From contig JAMXBD010002255.1 in the NCBI GenBank assembly GCA_024138025.1, positions 62,001-126,000 on the forward strand: DNA of 64,000 nt. Direction: 5' to 3'. Numbering within the stretch: the first letter of the stretch is position 1; every line of letters starts with the position of its first letter. Below the pieces are notes generated by a model. That model searched no databases and had not been told where the DNA came from. It was given only the letters and a program-made list of their open reading frames with translations. Below, in pieces: positions 24,037 to 36,480 of the stretch. A program made the position numbers and the translations under genes. The stretch is from Combretum micranthum (taxonomy: Eukaryota > Streptophyta > Magnoliopsida > Myrtales > Combretaceae).

Positions 24037-24636
24037 TAGGAAAAATAAGATTTTAAACGAGTCAAGCTGGCTGATTAAGAAAAAAAAAATGTTGAAGCTG
24101 TTTATGAATTATTTAAACTTGATTTACTTAAAAATCGGTTTAGGTTTGAATTTGATTTGTAAATGAGTCAAAAGTTGAGTTTAAAATAAAACTCATCTAT
24201 TTAAATAATTTGAACCAAACTCCATTCTAGATTAACCTGGTGGCTCATCTCATGAGGTGTCTCATTTAATCTTGTGAATAAACTCATTAACCTTATCAAG
24301 GCCTATGTGTTTTACATGAATAAAAAAAGAAAAAAAAAACAAATATATAAACATCTAAATTTTGTTCATTATTCATTTGTCTGGTTATTTATATATTTAT
24401 TTTATTATATATTTAACTTCTTAGATTTAATAGATGTTGCTTGCGAGTTATTTGAACTTGCCTTTCTTTAAATCAATTTGACTAGACTCTATTCAAACTC
24501 GATTAGTAAATAAGTCAAATTCGAACTTGTGTTTCAAACTCAAGTTAAAAGTTTGTTTAACTCGATCTTAATAATTTTTTGAACAAGTCAAATTCAAGAC
24601 TTAATAATCATTCAATTTGGCCCATTTGCAGCTCTA
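24037..24636. repeat. Probable decayed non-autonomous hAT-like element
   Basis: The right end reads GGCCCATTTGCAGCTCTA, whose reverse complement (TAGAGCTGCAAATGGGCC) is the usual start of many plant hAT-like short elements. The left end (TAGGAAAAATAAG...AAACGAGTCAAGC, from about 24037) is a degraded counterpart. The interior has the repetitive AACTCGATT/AAGTCAAATTC words of such elements. The flanking 8-mers do not match, so the left boundary is uncertain. Confidence 0.4.
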
Positions 24637-24666
24637 TTAAAAAAAAAAAGAGAAAATCTCAATCTC

Positions 24667-24711
24667 AATAATAATAATAATAATAATAATAATATAATAA
24701 TAATAATAATA
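24667..24711. repeat. (AAT)n microsatellite
   Basis: About 14 AAT/ATA units with one interruption (AATATAAT in the middle). Confidence 0.9.
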
Positions 24712-24712
24712 G

Positions 24713-26497
24713 AATGCAGAAAGAGAACTGGTCTCTAAATACCAAAAACAGTTGATAGAACAAAATAACTTTGTTTATGTAGTTTTTTCGGGTGCTTTGT
24801 AGACAATCATTAGCAGAATTGTTTTAATCATGTTCTTTTTATTTGTTTATTTTTTTCACAGGTGAACATATCTTGTTAAATAAATATTTAATTTACTCTG
24901 AAAAGATGCAATGTTGGTTTAAAAGAATAATGATAAAAATGGTGAATACTTCAAATATTTGTATACTACAATATATAAAACATGGATTTTGTATAGGACC
25001 ATTGGTATCATTGAAGCTTTTCCCTCAAAGGGAAAGGTAAGAAGTTAGGGGAAAGGAGGGAAAAAAAAAGGGGAAAAAGGGAGGAATTGGGGGCAGGGGT
25101 GGATAAGGGTAGATGCAGAGGGGTCCGTAGACATTGGAAAAGAGAAAGTGAGGAAATTCTGAACCAAATTTAATTAAAAAAAGAATGGAGAAAAAAAAAA
25201 TAGAATGATACTAATGAAATTAGTTTAAGAAATTAACTGTGCGTATATTAATTTGTACGAGTAATATCTAATTGAATAATATAAATTAAGTTAAGTAAAA
25301 TATAACATAATAAAACGCAAATCAAGGTAACATTTATTAGTTTTTCTAAGTATTTTAGATTATTAGTTCTAACATCCTTTTGCAATTGATTATGGGCCTA
25401 ATTGGTGCGTCGTTTTGGCATCGTTTTGGTGTCAAACAAATACCGAGCCGATATAGATATGATATTAATGAAAAACCAGTAGATTTATTCATAAACTGAC
25501 AAAACCGAATCGATATTGAACCGATACAGATCCGATACTGATAAAAATCTGACAAGCAAAATTGTACATACATATAAATATATATGTGATTTGCAATTAT
25601 AACATTTTTTCATATTGTAAATAAACAAATTAAAGAATACACAATTACACACATGTGAAAGATCCTGAAATTATTTTAAGAAAGAGGAACACTAGATCAA
25701 AAAAAAAAAAAAAAAGTAATGAATTCTCATTCCACTTTTGCCTCAAACTAAATTTACAGTTTCTCACACTCTCATAAGTCGCACCAACCCCCCTAACTCA
25801 TGGAGTTTACCTCGAATGGAATTTGAAATTAATTAGAAAAAAGTATATTCTGATTTCTGTTGTAGTTTCTTGTTTCTAATTTAAGTCATGGATGTTTAGG
25901 TTTCAACTGGAGAAAAGAAGCTGAAGAGACTGATTGTCATCGTGCGAAGAAGTATGTATATGTTGTGCTTGGGGTCTTAGTAGGTGAAGCATGCTTGTTT
26001 TCTCCTTGTAGCCTTTTTTTTTTTTTACCCTCTCCTTCCCCAGCAATATAAAAGATCATTAACAACCTCCGGTCAACAAATTTAAAATATGATTTTGATT
26101 TTAAAATCAGCCGATAAGTACACCAACGTTATTGTAATCCACTCTACTCTAATCTAACCTACTGGATTTTAAGCTTTGTTTCAGGAATTGATATTACCAA
26201 AAAAGGCTATCCATTCGATAAAGTTAGAACAAAATAGATTGAATATATGTGCTAATGGCGGATAACGGAAGGGCTAAGTATGAGTCTAACTAAAAAGGAC
26301 GGGAAAAAAAGAAGAAGCATACGTTAAGTAAAGAAAATTTTATAATTTTACCATTTTTTTAATAGACTGATCCCATTAGTTATTTAATAGTTTATATATA
26401 TATACCACTTAAATATCCAATATATTAGTTACAGACGATCTTGTCCATGAAACCTTAGAAGTTCATGTAAAATAAATAATTATTTACCAAAGGGGAG
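24713..26497. other. AT-rich intergenic DNA, no gene seen
   Basis: Purine-rich G/A tract at about 25035-25100; short A runs near 25187-25200 and 25700-25716. A GC-richer patch at about 25385-25560 (CCGATATAGATATG, CCGATACAGATCCG) has internal repeats of a transposon-like kind but no recognisable ends. Confidence 0.4.
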
Positions 26498-26925
26498 TTA
26501 ATTACAAAAACCTAGCTTGTGTTTTAGCCAATATGTAAATACGTGTTGTCATTTTTTTTTTTTTATAAATAGGTGATTTGAGTTTTATATAAAAGTATCA
26601 ATATAAGTAATTACTATTAGAGAGATATATGTTAGTGTCCTATTGGTCTAATAAAATTAATTAAATAAAAAATGTTATCAAATTAAATTAAATAAATAAA
26701 ATATTAAAAACTATTTTAAAAAGTGAGCAAATTGAAAAAATAAAAAATTAATTTTTAAGACCAATAAAGTATTGACATTTGTTATTCTAAAATTATTGAA
26801 TAATATTGATACTTTTAAATAAAACTTAGACAACTTATTTGTCAAAAAAAAAAAAAAACTTAACATGAGTAATATGTTTGCAAATAAGTAAAAATACAAG
26901 TAAAAATTTTTGTATTAACCCTTTA
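26498..26925. repeat. Foldback repeat, second copy of the 14.1-kb family
   Basis: The left arm (about 26498-26612) matches the reverse complement of the right arm (about 26805-26925) over about 115 bases, from GTTAATtACAAAAA through a T-rich run to TTTTATATAAAAGTATCAATAT. The arms carry the 'ataAATAggTGAtttgAGTTTtat' motif also found in the arms at 14105-14595. Non-coding foldback DNA element. Confidence 0.65.
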
Positions 26926-29397
26926 TTAAAGTAGGAAACTGAGTATTCCCCAGTACTACATGCTTCTTCACTACTATAAAATACTATCCAGTTCTTTTCT
27001 CATAAACCACTCCAACAAGACTAGTCTTGCTATGTTTTGGACAAGAGAGAAAAGACAGAGAGAAAACAATAATTAATAACCCAGGATTAAATCAAGCAAA
27101 ATGATTAGGAAAATTTGACGTCGACACTTGAAATCCTCAATAATATCAAAATCTAAGAACCTAAATCAATTCCATAAATAAAGACCTCTGGAAAACCAAT
27201 AAAAACTTAATTAGAATAAGGGTTTAAGAGTACAATGATCAATGGGATTGAAAACCTTTAGAAACTTAATTAAAATACCTAAACAACGTATATAGAAAAT
27301 TTCATTCGTCACATGAATTAAAAGCAAGGGAAATCTTACAAGCAACACCTTGAGAAATTTTAAATTAAGAATCCTAGAGAAAAACCATCTTTAAAACATT
27401 TTTAGGCACTCACTATGATTAAGTTTTCTCATATAATTAAATAAATAAATCAAGATATAAAACAATATTATGACAAAATAATGTGATTTATAATCTTATG
27501 GTAAGAACATAAAGATGACGATTGTGATGGCAAATCAAAGTCTTAAGTAGGTGGATTCTATCCATTTGTTGATTATGCTTAGGTTTGGTATATAAATTGA
27601 TTACTATAGATGGGGTATTAACTTATTTCATGTTGCTTGTGTGTGGACAAATATGATGTGCAGTTTTAAAACTATTTCCTAAAATGAATGTTGTTTGCTA
27701 GAGCTAACACTACACTTTTAAAATGGCAACGTAGAACCTGCACCACACTTTCAAAATGGTATCCTGGAAACCATACCTTATTTTCAAAGCCGGTTCCTAG
27801 GCTTTTTCTGATGTACAAAAACCACTCCGTCAAAATTGTATCTTTGGTATATTATGAATTCACTTTCAAAATCGCTTCTTGAGAACAATATGAGTTTACA
27901 TTTTCAAAATCAATTCTTGGATGCATGGCTCACATTGTTATTCATCTTAAACATAACACTGACCAGTAGGTCAAGCATCATAAATCTAATCTTCTTGTTT
28001 AAGGGTTCACTTGGTAGAAATGAATAAACTACACAAAAACCTTCAATCCTATTATCAAACCTACCACAATTTTCTTGTAATCTTTCTTACCATCTTATCA
28101 AGATGGGATATCTACTAACACGATGTCAAGCATGGTCTTTTTTTCCTTTTAACATGTTCATCTTACTAACACAATCTTCATTATATAATCTCTAGGTTAT
28201 ATCTATTATCATTATTGTTGTCATGTTTGTCTGTTGGGGGAGGAAGAAAAAATCCTTTGATGCTTTGGAGTAGGCTTCTTGGACCTAGTTTCATCAATTC
28301 AATAACTTTTGTTGACATAAGTTTTTTTTTTTTTCAATAGTGTAAAACTAACATGTACATGTTTATCCTAAAAGATATATGAGATAAATAGGATAAAATA
28401 TGAAAAATGCAGCCATACTTTTACAAGCAATCAACTATTATGATACTAAATCTTTTTTATCACATTCCAATTTTGATTCTTTTGCTCTCTCACCCCCTTC
28501 ATTGTTTGACATTTGTAGCCTTCATTCAACTTCATGATATAGTTGCAATGTTTACAAGAGAACTAATTTATTTTATTTATTAATTAAGATTTAAGACAAG
28601 TTAAAAGGTTTGGTTTTCCATTGTCTATATCTTTTCTTAAACAAAATAGTAGAAAAAAATTTAATTTTAACTTTATCTACCTTTTTTTTACATGTTATAT
28701 TATAGATTAAGAATTATAATGAAAATAAAAACTTACTTTCCTTATTATTTGTTAAAACATCTATTATGCATTGCAAGTTTTTATAACTATTGTAAGGAAA
28801 TTTATAATCTTTCGAAACTAATTTATATATGTTGTAAAATCTTACGTTTTTACTAATATTGTCAAAACTATACTGGATTGGATAGTTCAACCTGATTCAA
28901 CTGGACCTGGCATCAAAAGCGAGCCAATTCGTGGAAATGAACTATTTTTTAGTTGAACTGGCTAAACTTAGATGACCCAGTCGGGTCATTTGGGTCTGAA
29001 TGCAACATATTGAAAAAGAAAAAGAAAAACAAAAAATGCTAAATGCTAAAAGTGGTAAAAATTGAAAAACATGAACCCAAAAATCCAACCTAAAATCCTA
29101 AGTTCCTAACCCTCTTTCTCAATTTGAAAACTTCCACCATACCATAGCCTCACTACCTCTATCGTTAGAAAGCAATCACTACCTCTTGCCGCGTTAAACT
29201 AGAACCCAACACACTAGACCATCATCGTTTCGTTGAAGGCTCAAAGTTGCTCCTTGTGTTGCAAAGATCTCGTTTGAGGGAGAGCAATTGAATATTTGAG
29301 CTCACAACTTCTAAATTTACCTTGGGAACCCATGGTGAGGCCATAGCTGAGGGCCAATAAATTCCCACTTTTTTATTTCATCAATATAGTATAGGTT
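26926..29397. other. AT-rich intergenic DNA, no gene seen
   Basis: Short ORFs have biased low-complexity composition only. The 28870-29000 interval (GGTTGAACTGG-like words on the minus strand, repeated) looks like a remnant of a plant repeat. A T run lies at about 28321-28334. Confidence 0.4.
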
Positions 29398-30115
29398 GAT
29401 AACTGATAATAAGTCTTTTATACTCTATTCCATTAGTAGGAATTTATGCTTTATTTGATCCATTTTTAGATAAGTTCCGATGAATTTTGTGCTTTTATTG
29501 TTTAAATGTTGCTTTTTAGGTCCTAAGATCAAGAAAAGAAGAAACAAAGTGTTTATGATCAAATTTGGGGCAAAACAACATGAATGAGTAAAGACAGACT
29601 AAAACATGATTGCGAGACCCCAACTAAAGGCAAGAAAGCAAGGTAAAACAAAGCAAAAGTATGAATTGTGCCTTCGATTATACCCGCAGTTTACTTTGAA
29701 CATCCACACCTTGCAATGCATAATACAAGACGAATTGCACCCAAAGTTGAGCCCACGATTCTACCTACAGTTGAAGTTGAACCCAAAATCATGATTCTAA
29801 CAAAGACAACACAGCTTAGATCACAAGTGACCCTGTCATGAATGAGATGGCTTGCAAACATGCGTAAAGATAAGGACGAATTTTGTTATAAAGAATTTAC
29901 CACATCAGTGAATAAAATCTTCATGATTTCTATACCAATCATCTATAAATAAATATGTGCAAACTTGCAATAAGGAGTGGATCATATGTAACAAATTTTG
30001 CTAACCTAGAATAGAGTGGTGAGAGAAATTCTTTCTTTTACAAGGAATGCCAAGTTTTCTAGGTAAATTCATATTAAACTTGAAGTTTGTTTTTGCAAGA
30101 CCCTTTTGTGCTTAA
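29398..30115 (+). repeat. Left part of an older LTR-like sequence split by the Ty3/gypsy insertion
   Basis: It starts TGATAACTGATAATAAG and continues through a stretch with 'GTCCTAAGATCAAGAAAAGAAG' and 'TTTGGGGCAAAACAAC', phrasing typical of Tat/Athila-lineage LTRs. At 30115 it stops where the Ty3/gypsy LTR begins; its continuation appears at 47496. Both sides share an almost identical pentamer (CTTAA / CTAAA). Lineage and left boundary are inferences. Confidence 0.45.
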
Positions 30116-30879
30116 TGATGTGGATCAAGTGGCCTAAACACAAAAGACTAAAGATTGCTATGCTGGACAAATGTTTGCAGAGAAAGGCTACTATTTTCCT
30201 TGGAGATTCACAGAATTTGGAGTGCAGACCCTGTACGCAGGCATGTATACTATCGGCCTTCATTACCTACATCTCTGGCATAAGTGATAAACAAGCTAGC
30301 CTTTCAGCTAGCCTTGAACACAGAACTAAGGGGTCCTTTTAGCAGCATACGCTCCTGGCTTTCAATCTAAGCTGTCAGCCTATTCGCCTTGACAAGAATT
30401 TCAAATTTGTCTTTTTAATTATAGGTTGCTTTTGTTGAATTAAGGCCGCCAACCTATGTTTACCCGAGACATGTTTTTTCCTTTTTGACCTTTAGTATTT
30501 CTTATGGGTTTTTATATATTGTTCTTTGTTGTATTTGGAACATATGATTAGTTGAATGAATTTTTCTCTTTAAGAAATTTCTCCATTGGTGGGAGTTATT
30601 TGTTCTTGTGATAAGAATGAATTATTTGATAGTTTTGGTTCTAATTAACAAGTGTGATTAGGGTCAAACTCCATTATTGTGATAACGTGGTTCCAAGCGA
30701 CAAGTTTGTCTAGGGCCAGGTTATGATACTACGATATTTGATAACTACGGTTTCAATTGACAAGTTCAATTGGGGTCAAGTTGCTTATTGGCTTGTTTCA
30801 AGATGATCCTAGGGTTCAAATCTATCAGTAGATCGTTTGGGTCTTGGGTTTTTATACCTAGGGTTCTCGTTTTGCATCA
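30116..30879 (+). repeat. 5' LTR of the Ty3/gypsy element
   Basis: 764 bp, TG...CA, matched along its length by 46813-47495. It carries about 80 extra bases relative to the other LTR (around 30270-30370, including two copies of AGCTAGCCTT). Confidence 0.85.
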
Positions 30880-30893
30880 TTTGGCATTAGAGC
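30880..30893 (+). other. Primer-binding site of the Ty3/gypsy element
   Basis: TTTGGCATTAGAGC directly follows the 5' LTR. It resembles the plant initiator-tRNA-Met type primer site (TTGGTATCAGAGC) with a few changes. Confidence 0.7.
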
Positions 30894-30996
30894 TATTGGA
30901 TTCTTGAACGAGTAATCCTATCTTTTTTTTTTCAATTGTTAGTTGTTTAATTTATAGAAAAAAAATCCGTGAAAAAAAAAAATATGCTTTTAGGGT

Positions 30997-31440
30997 TTGT
31001 TTGAGGGAAAGAAAATCTGTTATAAAAAAATGAGTAGTGGTGATGAAAATCCTAATATGGATACGAAATTATTCATGAAGTCTATGCAAGTTGAATTAAA
31101 GAGGATGAATATGAGATTAGATAATCTTGAATCTCCATCCAAGCCTAAATCTTTTAGAAGGCACATGGATGAGGAGGAGAAGAATGAGGAGTATGAATCT
31201 AAAGTGAGTGGTAATCGAAAAGGAAAAAGAATTATCCAAAAGCAACATAGAAATCTGGGTAGTATTAAAATGAAAAATCCTAGCTTTTTGGGAAAAATTG
31301 ACCCAGACATGTATTTGGAGTGGGAAAGGAAGGTGGAACACATATTTGATTGCCATAATTATTCCGAGGAGAAGAAAGTGAAATTGGCTGCTGTTGAATT
31401 TACTGATTATGCTAGTATTTGGTGGAATCAATTTGTGTGT
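30997..31440 (+). pseudogene. Ty3/gypsy gag, N-terminal part (interrupted)
   Basis: An open frame, best start ATG at 31030 (MSSGDENPNMDTK). KNPSFLGKIDPDMYLEWERKVE and EFTDYASIWWNQFV match the retrotransposon gag capsid domain. The frame runs into the inserted solo LTR at 31441 and resumes at 42738 with the next expected part of the domain (an Asn-Arg-Arg-Arg run and GERL). Confidence 0.85.
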
Positions 31441-32329
31441 TGTCACGCCCAATGGGTACTCTAAACATAGTAGCTCACCGTACATAATATTAAAACTTGA
31501 GAATGACTACCTTAGTCACATGAAAGCTTCCATATTGGTACAAGGCGTAAGTTCACAACAAAGGGAGACCGATGAAGTTACGCATTTTAAGATAGTAGTA
31601 ACGGAACATTCAAGGCAATGCTATCATATTTCATCAAAATAAAAAGTCTTACATCTTCTATAGGGCATTCCCCTAATAAATCTCCATAATAACATAGTCT
31701 TACTAAGACAAATAACTAAAGATTTTTTACGGGAATCTAATCTAAAGTCTTCAAAATAGAATTCTCCAAAAGCTCCCCAAAAACATAGGTTCTACCCGAA
31801 TAGTCAGGGTGGGCTCGGGTACAAAAACAATAATCCTGCAACATCAGAAATCTATTGGGGAGTAAGTATAACTAGCTTAGTGAGATATTCCTTACGCAAA
31901 AGTACTCATAACAAAGTAATCAAATAAGTCCATTAAGCAAGCATATGAAATGCAACAACCATATGATCAATCAATACATAGGACTATCCGGTTTCGTATG
32001 TAGAATGGTTTACCCCTCCATTGAGGGTTAGGGAATACTTTGAATGGGTCACCATCAATCTCCTTGAAATTTTCACGCATCCTGGAGCTCAATCAACCAT
32101 ACTACTAGTCCCTGGGCTTTTTTTACTTAAAGCGATCGATCCGGATCAGCCACATCATGAGGCCATATTCCCTTAACGTCCTAATTCCTTAAGATGTAGT
32201 TAGGTAACTTGCTTTTCCTGTCCATGTTAAGGAGTAGTAGCAAAATGCGAAGATGAAATTCTAAGTGATAATCATGAGCAATTTAGTTATAAGAAATTTC
32301 CAATTCGACATTAGTCTATTTAAGGCGAT

Positions 32330-33669
32330 TGGTGGGTGTCGAATCCAACAAAAATAAATTACCTACTCTAAGATTTGTGTATAGGATGAGCAGGATCGTC
32401 TCCACAGGGATTGGTAAAAATTCCTAAGTTTCTATCGGGGTTGAGAAGAGAAAAAGAAAATAAAATTGGGGGATTTTGAAATCAAGCAAATAAAATAAAC
32501 CTATTTCTAATTAAGAAGATTATATATATTCAAAAGATTATCTAGCCTAGTTTCATTACAACTCAATTCTCATGATTGATCATAGACTCAAATATTATTA
32601 TTCCTACTTTGAATAGGTTAGTTATAAATTCCAATAAGCATTGAAATTCAATTTCTCCTTAGATATTAAATAACCAAGATAAATCTTTAATTATTCCTAA
32701 TCAAATAGATAACCCTAAATACGTTCTTAAGGTTTAATCCATCAATTGCATTAAGAAAAGAAAAACCTAACCCTAATCAACAACTCATAGAGCATGGATC
32801 ATTTAAATTAGATTATATTTCATCACAACATCAAATAACCATCTATTTTATGACTATCGTGTTGTTTCATCACCTATATTAGATTACTCATACAATTATG
32901 GATATGAGTTCTAATTGATTGATTATTGTTCAATCATCCTACAACCGGATCCAAAGTTATAAGAGATAATCAAGCAATAATAACAATAGAATAAGATGAA
33001 ATACAAATATGCAAAGATGAGAATAATAGAAATCAAACCCAATTAGGTCTCACAATCCATCTTGAATTAAGTTGCAATAATCCCTTGGCTAGATTAAGAG
33101 ATTAGTTGTTCATGATTCAAGAAAAGCAATCTTTAGGGTTCTTGAAAGTATAAAGAATGAATGATCAATAATGAATAATGAATCAATCCTCTTTTCTCTC
33201 TCCTCCTTCTTTATATATATGAGATAAACATCAGATATAAAGAGTGTTTTTTGCATGAAAGATGGCTGGAGGCATGTCGCAACAAGGTTGGCAGCTATTA
33301 TTCGCGAAACAAATGGTGCAGTCTTGATGGCCGGCTCCATGGCTGGCTCCATGGCCGGCGGCCATGATGCTTCTGGTCATTGTTTAACAGTGATGGCCGG
33401 CTCCATGGCCGACTCCATGGCCGGCGGCCATGATGCTTCTGGGATCTCCGCTGGGCTTCATGGCTGGCGCGATTCCATGATGGCTGGCGGCCATGACTCC
33501 TCTGGTGTATATCTCCCATACTTAGTTCCTCTAAATCTTTCCATTCACTTTAAAAACCTGAAATATAACATTAACTTTATTAAGTACCAATTCCTCATAA
33601 TTTCTATAAAATTAATAACAAGTTAATCAAGTTTTATCTAATATAAATTGAGTAAAATATATCTCAACA
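32330..33669 (-). repeat. 3' LTR of the Tat/Athila-like element
   Basis: 1340 bp. Aligns end to end with 37881-39190 apart from scattered substitutions and small indels. It contains the longer version of the GC-rich minisatellite (about 33325-33500). Confidence 0.9.
33325..33500. repeat. GC-rich minisatellite in the 3' LTR (expanded allele)
   Basis: Repeats of ATGGCCGGCTCC and CCATGGCCGGCGGCCATGATG, rich in CATGG and GCCGGC palindromic words. It sits in otherwise AT-rich LTR. Two extra 12-bp units (ATGGCTGGCTCC and ATGGCCGACTCC) are present compared with the other LTR. Confidence 0.85.
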
Positions 33670-35089
33670 AATTCCCCCACACTTAAACTCTTGCTTGTCC
33701 TCAAGCAATACAATTAGAACCACAATTGAAATCTATCATAAAGAGTGCTAACTTCACTTTTTGAATTCCAAGCATCTTTCTTTGATTATTCTTATGACAT
33801 GCAATTTTAGTGCCTACCACTCTAACCAAATTGATCACATGTAATTAAAATACTTCAATCAAAATTCAAAAGCTAATCTAAACAGAACAAACTTTAATCC
33901 AAATGTTTAGCAAGAGATTCTTCTATTCAAAAGTAAATTCTCAGTTCAGTAAAGAAAAAAAACACCCATTTGGACTTCATTGGATATTTAACAGATATAT
34001 ACTCCTCACAACATAAAGTAAAAGCATATGATATCAACTCTTTCCTTAGATTTTCTCCATATTTATTATAAGTCTTATTTCAGTACTTTAGCATTCATAT
34101 TCCTTTTGATTTATTCAAGCATATATTGAGCCTTCAGAGTGTGTTCTCTGGACGGGTTTTTTTTTTTCTTTTTTTTTTTTTTTTTCCCCGCTTCTTTTCA
34201 GCTCTTATTATATATATTTTCTTTTTCTTTCAAAGCTCATATAGTGAACTTTCGCCTTTCCTCCCTTATCGTTATAGTGAGTTCATTGAGTCGGTACATC
34301 CCGGGCTCATCACCCAAGTAACCAGGTTTAAAAGGGACCCCTAAGAACTCTCTCTCACTCTAACATTCAAGTTTGGATACTCATAACTCAATTGCTTAAG
34401 TTAGCGGAGTAGTGGCTATGCTTGTTTCTTTACTTTGAATGCAATACACATAAAAGACTTTTTTATCATGGTTCACTAAGTAAAAAGTGTCATTTATCTC
34501 TTTTACTAGATGTTGAAAAATTCTTTTAAAAAGAATTCAAGAGGAGTATATACATGTTAACTTATTCCTAGAAGTAAACCTGTTTATTTTTCACTTAAGA
34601 ACTCGACCTACTCTTAAACTTCCAATTCTAAGGCTAAATACAAGATAAATTTGTTCCTCAAAGATTTTGCTACTCAATTTTGATCAAGTATTATAATCAC
34701 AACAATGGATGAGTAAGACACTTTAGCAAGTCCATTTCCGTATTTATGTAGATGCTATATAAATCATTTAGCACAATCTCCAGATTTCATAAAATTTTTG
34801 AAAAATTTTGCAAAAAAATTTGGCCTAAAATTGCCATTAGGAATAAGTGTGGGTACACAAATCAGATCAGATATCTCATATCTGCAAATATATTCAAATA
34901 TTCCGACATCAACAGACAATAATATTCAATTCTCCTTATCATCTTATCCCTTCCCCCACACTTATTTTGAACAGTATCCTCACTGTTCCTAATTCAGCCC
35001 ATAATAGGTAAGGAAATAAAGATGAAGGATAAAGGAATAACGATACTTCCCCGGTTTAGTACTTGAAGCTCTTTTGAAGTTCTTGTCCT
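33670..35089 (-). other. Non-coding internal region of the Tat/Athila-like element
   Basis: AT-rich, with a long T tract (about 34156-34187) and the motif TTCCCCCACACTTAAACTC next to the LTR. This is a sequence often seen beside the 3' LTR of this lineage, possibly the polypurine-tract side (GTGTGGGGG on the coding strand). No coding domain: the place where RT and integrase would normally lie has been lost or replaced. Confidence 0.6.
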
Positions 35090-36480
35090 TTAAAGCTCTT
35101 GAGAGAATGTTTCCTTCAAAACCAATCTAACTGCAAAACAAAAACAAAAAGAAAAACAAAAGCACACAAAAGCAAAAACATTAGTAACTAATAAAACCAT
35201 GGGTTGCCTCCCATGAAGCGCTTCTTTATAGTCCTTAGCTGGACTATTCCAACTCATCTCATGGAGGCTCAAAGATAAAAGTCTCCCCGTTTTCAGCCAT
35301 GGGGAAAATCTCCAATAAACTCCTTCTTGATTCACCCTAGTGATTTCTCCATCTAAAGCCCTCAACAATTGATCATAAAATTGATCACTAGTGTGCTTTT
35401 TAAGCTCATCCTCCTTCTTGAGATTCAACTCATCATCTCTTCTTTTCTCCTCAAATTGTCCAGTGTCAACACTAATCTCTCCAAGCCCATCCTTCTTAGA
35501 TTCATCAACTAGGCTCTTATCTTCCAAATCTTCCACAACCTGTTTTTCATCTTTATGAATAGCAAAAATTTGAGAAATATTTGAAGTGATTTTCTTTTCA
35601 CTATCCACAGAGAATCTAATGATTTCCCCATCAAACTCCATTGTCATGACTCCTTCATTCACATCAATTTTGGTGTTAGATGTTTTCATAAATGGTCTCC
35701 CAAGCAAAAGTGTAGGTGATTGTGAATATATCTCCTCACCCATATCAATTACATAAAAGTCAGCGGGAAACACTAATCCATTGACTTGTACCAAAACATC
35801 TTCCAAAATACCTGATGGATATATATTGGATCTATCTGCAAGTTGCAAGATTACTCTTGTTTCTTTCAAAGATCCAATATTCAGTTTCTTATAGATTGAA
35901 AGAGGCATAATGTTAACTGAAGCCCCTAGGTCACACATGCAATTTTCAATTCTAACATGACCTACTATACAAGGAATAGAAAACGTACCAGGGTCCTTGC
36001 ACTTTGGTGGTAGCTTCTTTTGAAGGACAGCAGATATATTCTCACCCATAAAAGCTGTCTCACTCCCTTTAAGCTTCTTCTTATTTGTACAAAGATCTTT
36101 CAGAAACTTCGCATATCGAGGTATTTGCTTAATCACATCCAATAATGGAATGTTTACCTCGACTTTTCTAAAAGTCTCCAAAATTTCCTTCTCATCATCC
36201 AATATCTTGGACTTATTCAACCTAGAAGGGAATGGGGGAACAGGCTTATAGAACGGGGTGAAAATTTTTCTACTTGTTTTTCCTCCATGTGGGGGTTCTC
36301 TTTTTCAAAATCTTTGGAGGTGGTCTCAATTACCTTCCTACTAGAGTTTTGCAATTCCTTTCCAGATCTCAAGGAAATTGCACTCACATTTTCTTTATGA
36401 TTAACAGTATTAGAAGGTAACTTACCTTGTTGCTCCAACTTACCTACAGAGGTGGCAAGGTGACTCATTTGACTCTCCAA
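35090..36480 (-). pseudogene. Gag C-terminus and aspartic protease of the Tat/Athila-like element
   Basis: Two overlapping minus-strand frames: 36480-36217 with SAISLRSGKEL (gag tail), and 36220-35090 (376 codons) with the protease. The protease has CDLGASVNIMP (about residues 96-106; the active-site Asp in the DLGA form usual for this lineage) and LLLGRPFMKT further on. A one-base shift separates the two frames and another separates the first from gag. The C-terminal 150 residues are hydrophilic and then turn into the linker with WNSPAKDYKEALHGRQP. Nothing resembling RT follows. Confidence 0.82.

Noticed and set aside
33255..33626. 123-codon plus-strand ORF with repeated MAGSMA-type residues, and its minus-strand shadow
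   Set aside because: It is the reading of the GC-rich minisatellite inside an LTR; the corresponding region of the other LTR breaks the frame differently.
34126..34344. Phe-rich ORFs over a long T tract
   Set aside because: Homopolymer artefact in the non-coding part of the Tat/Athila-like element.
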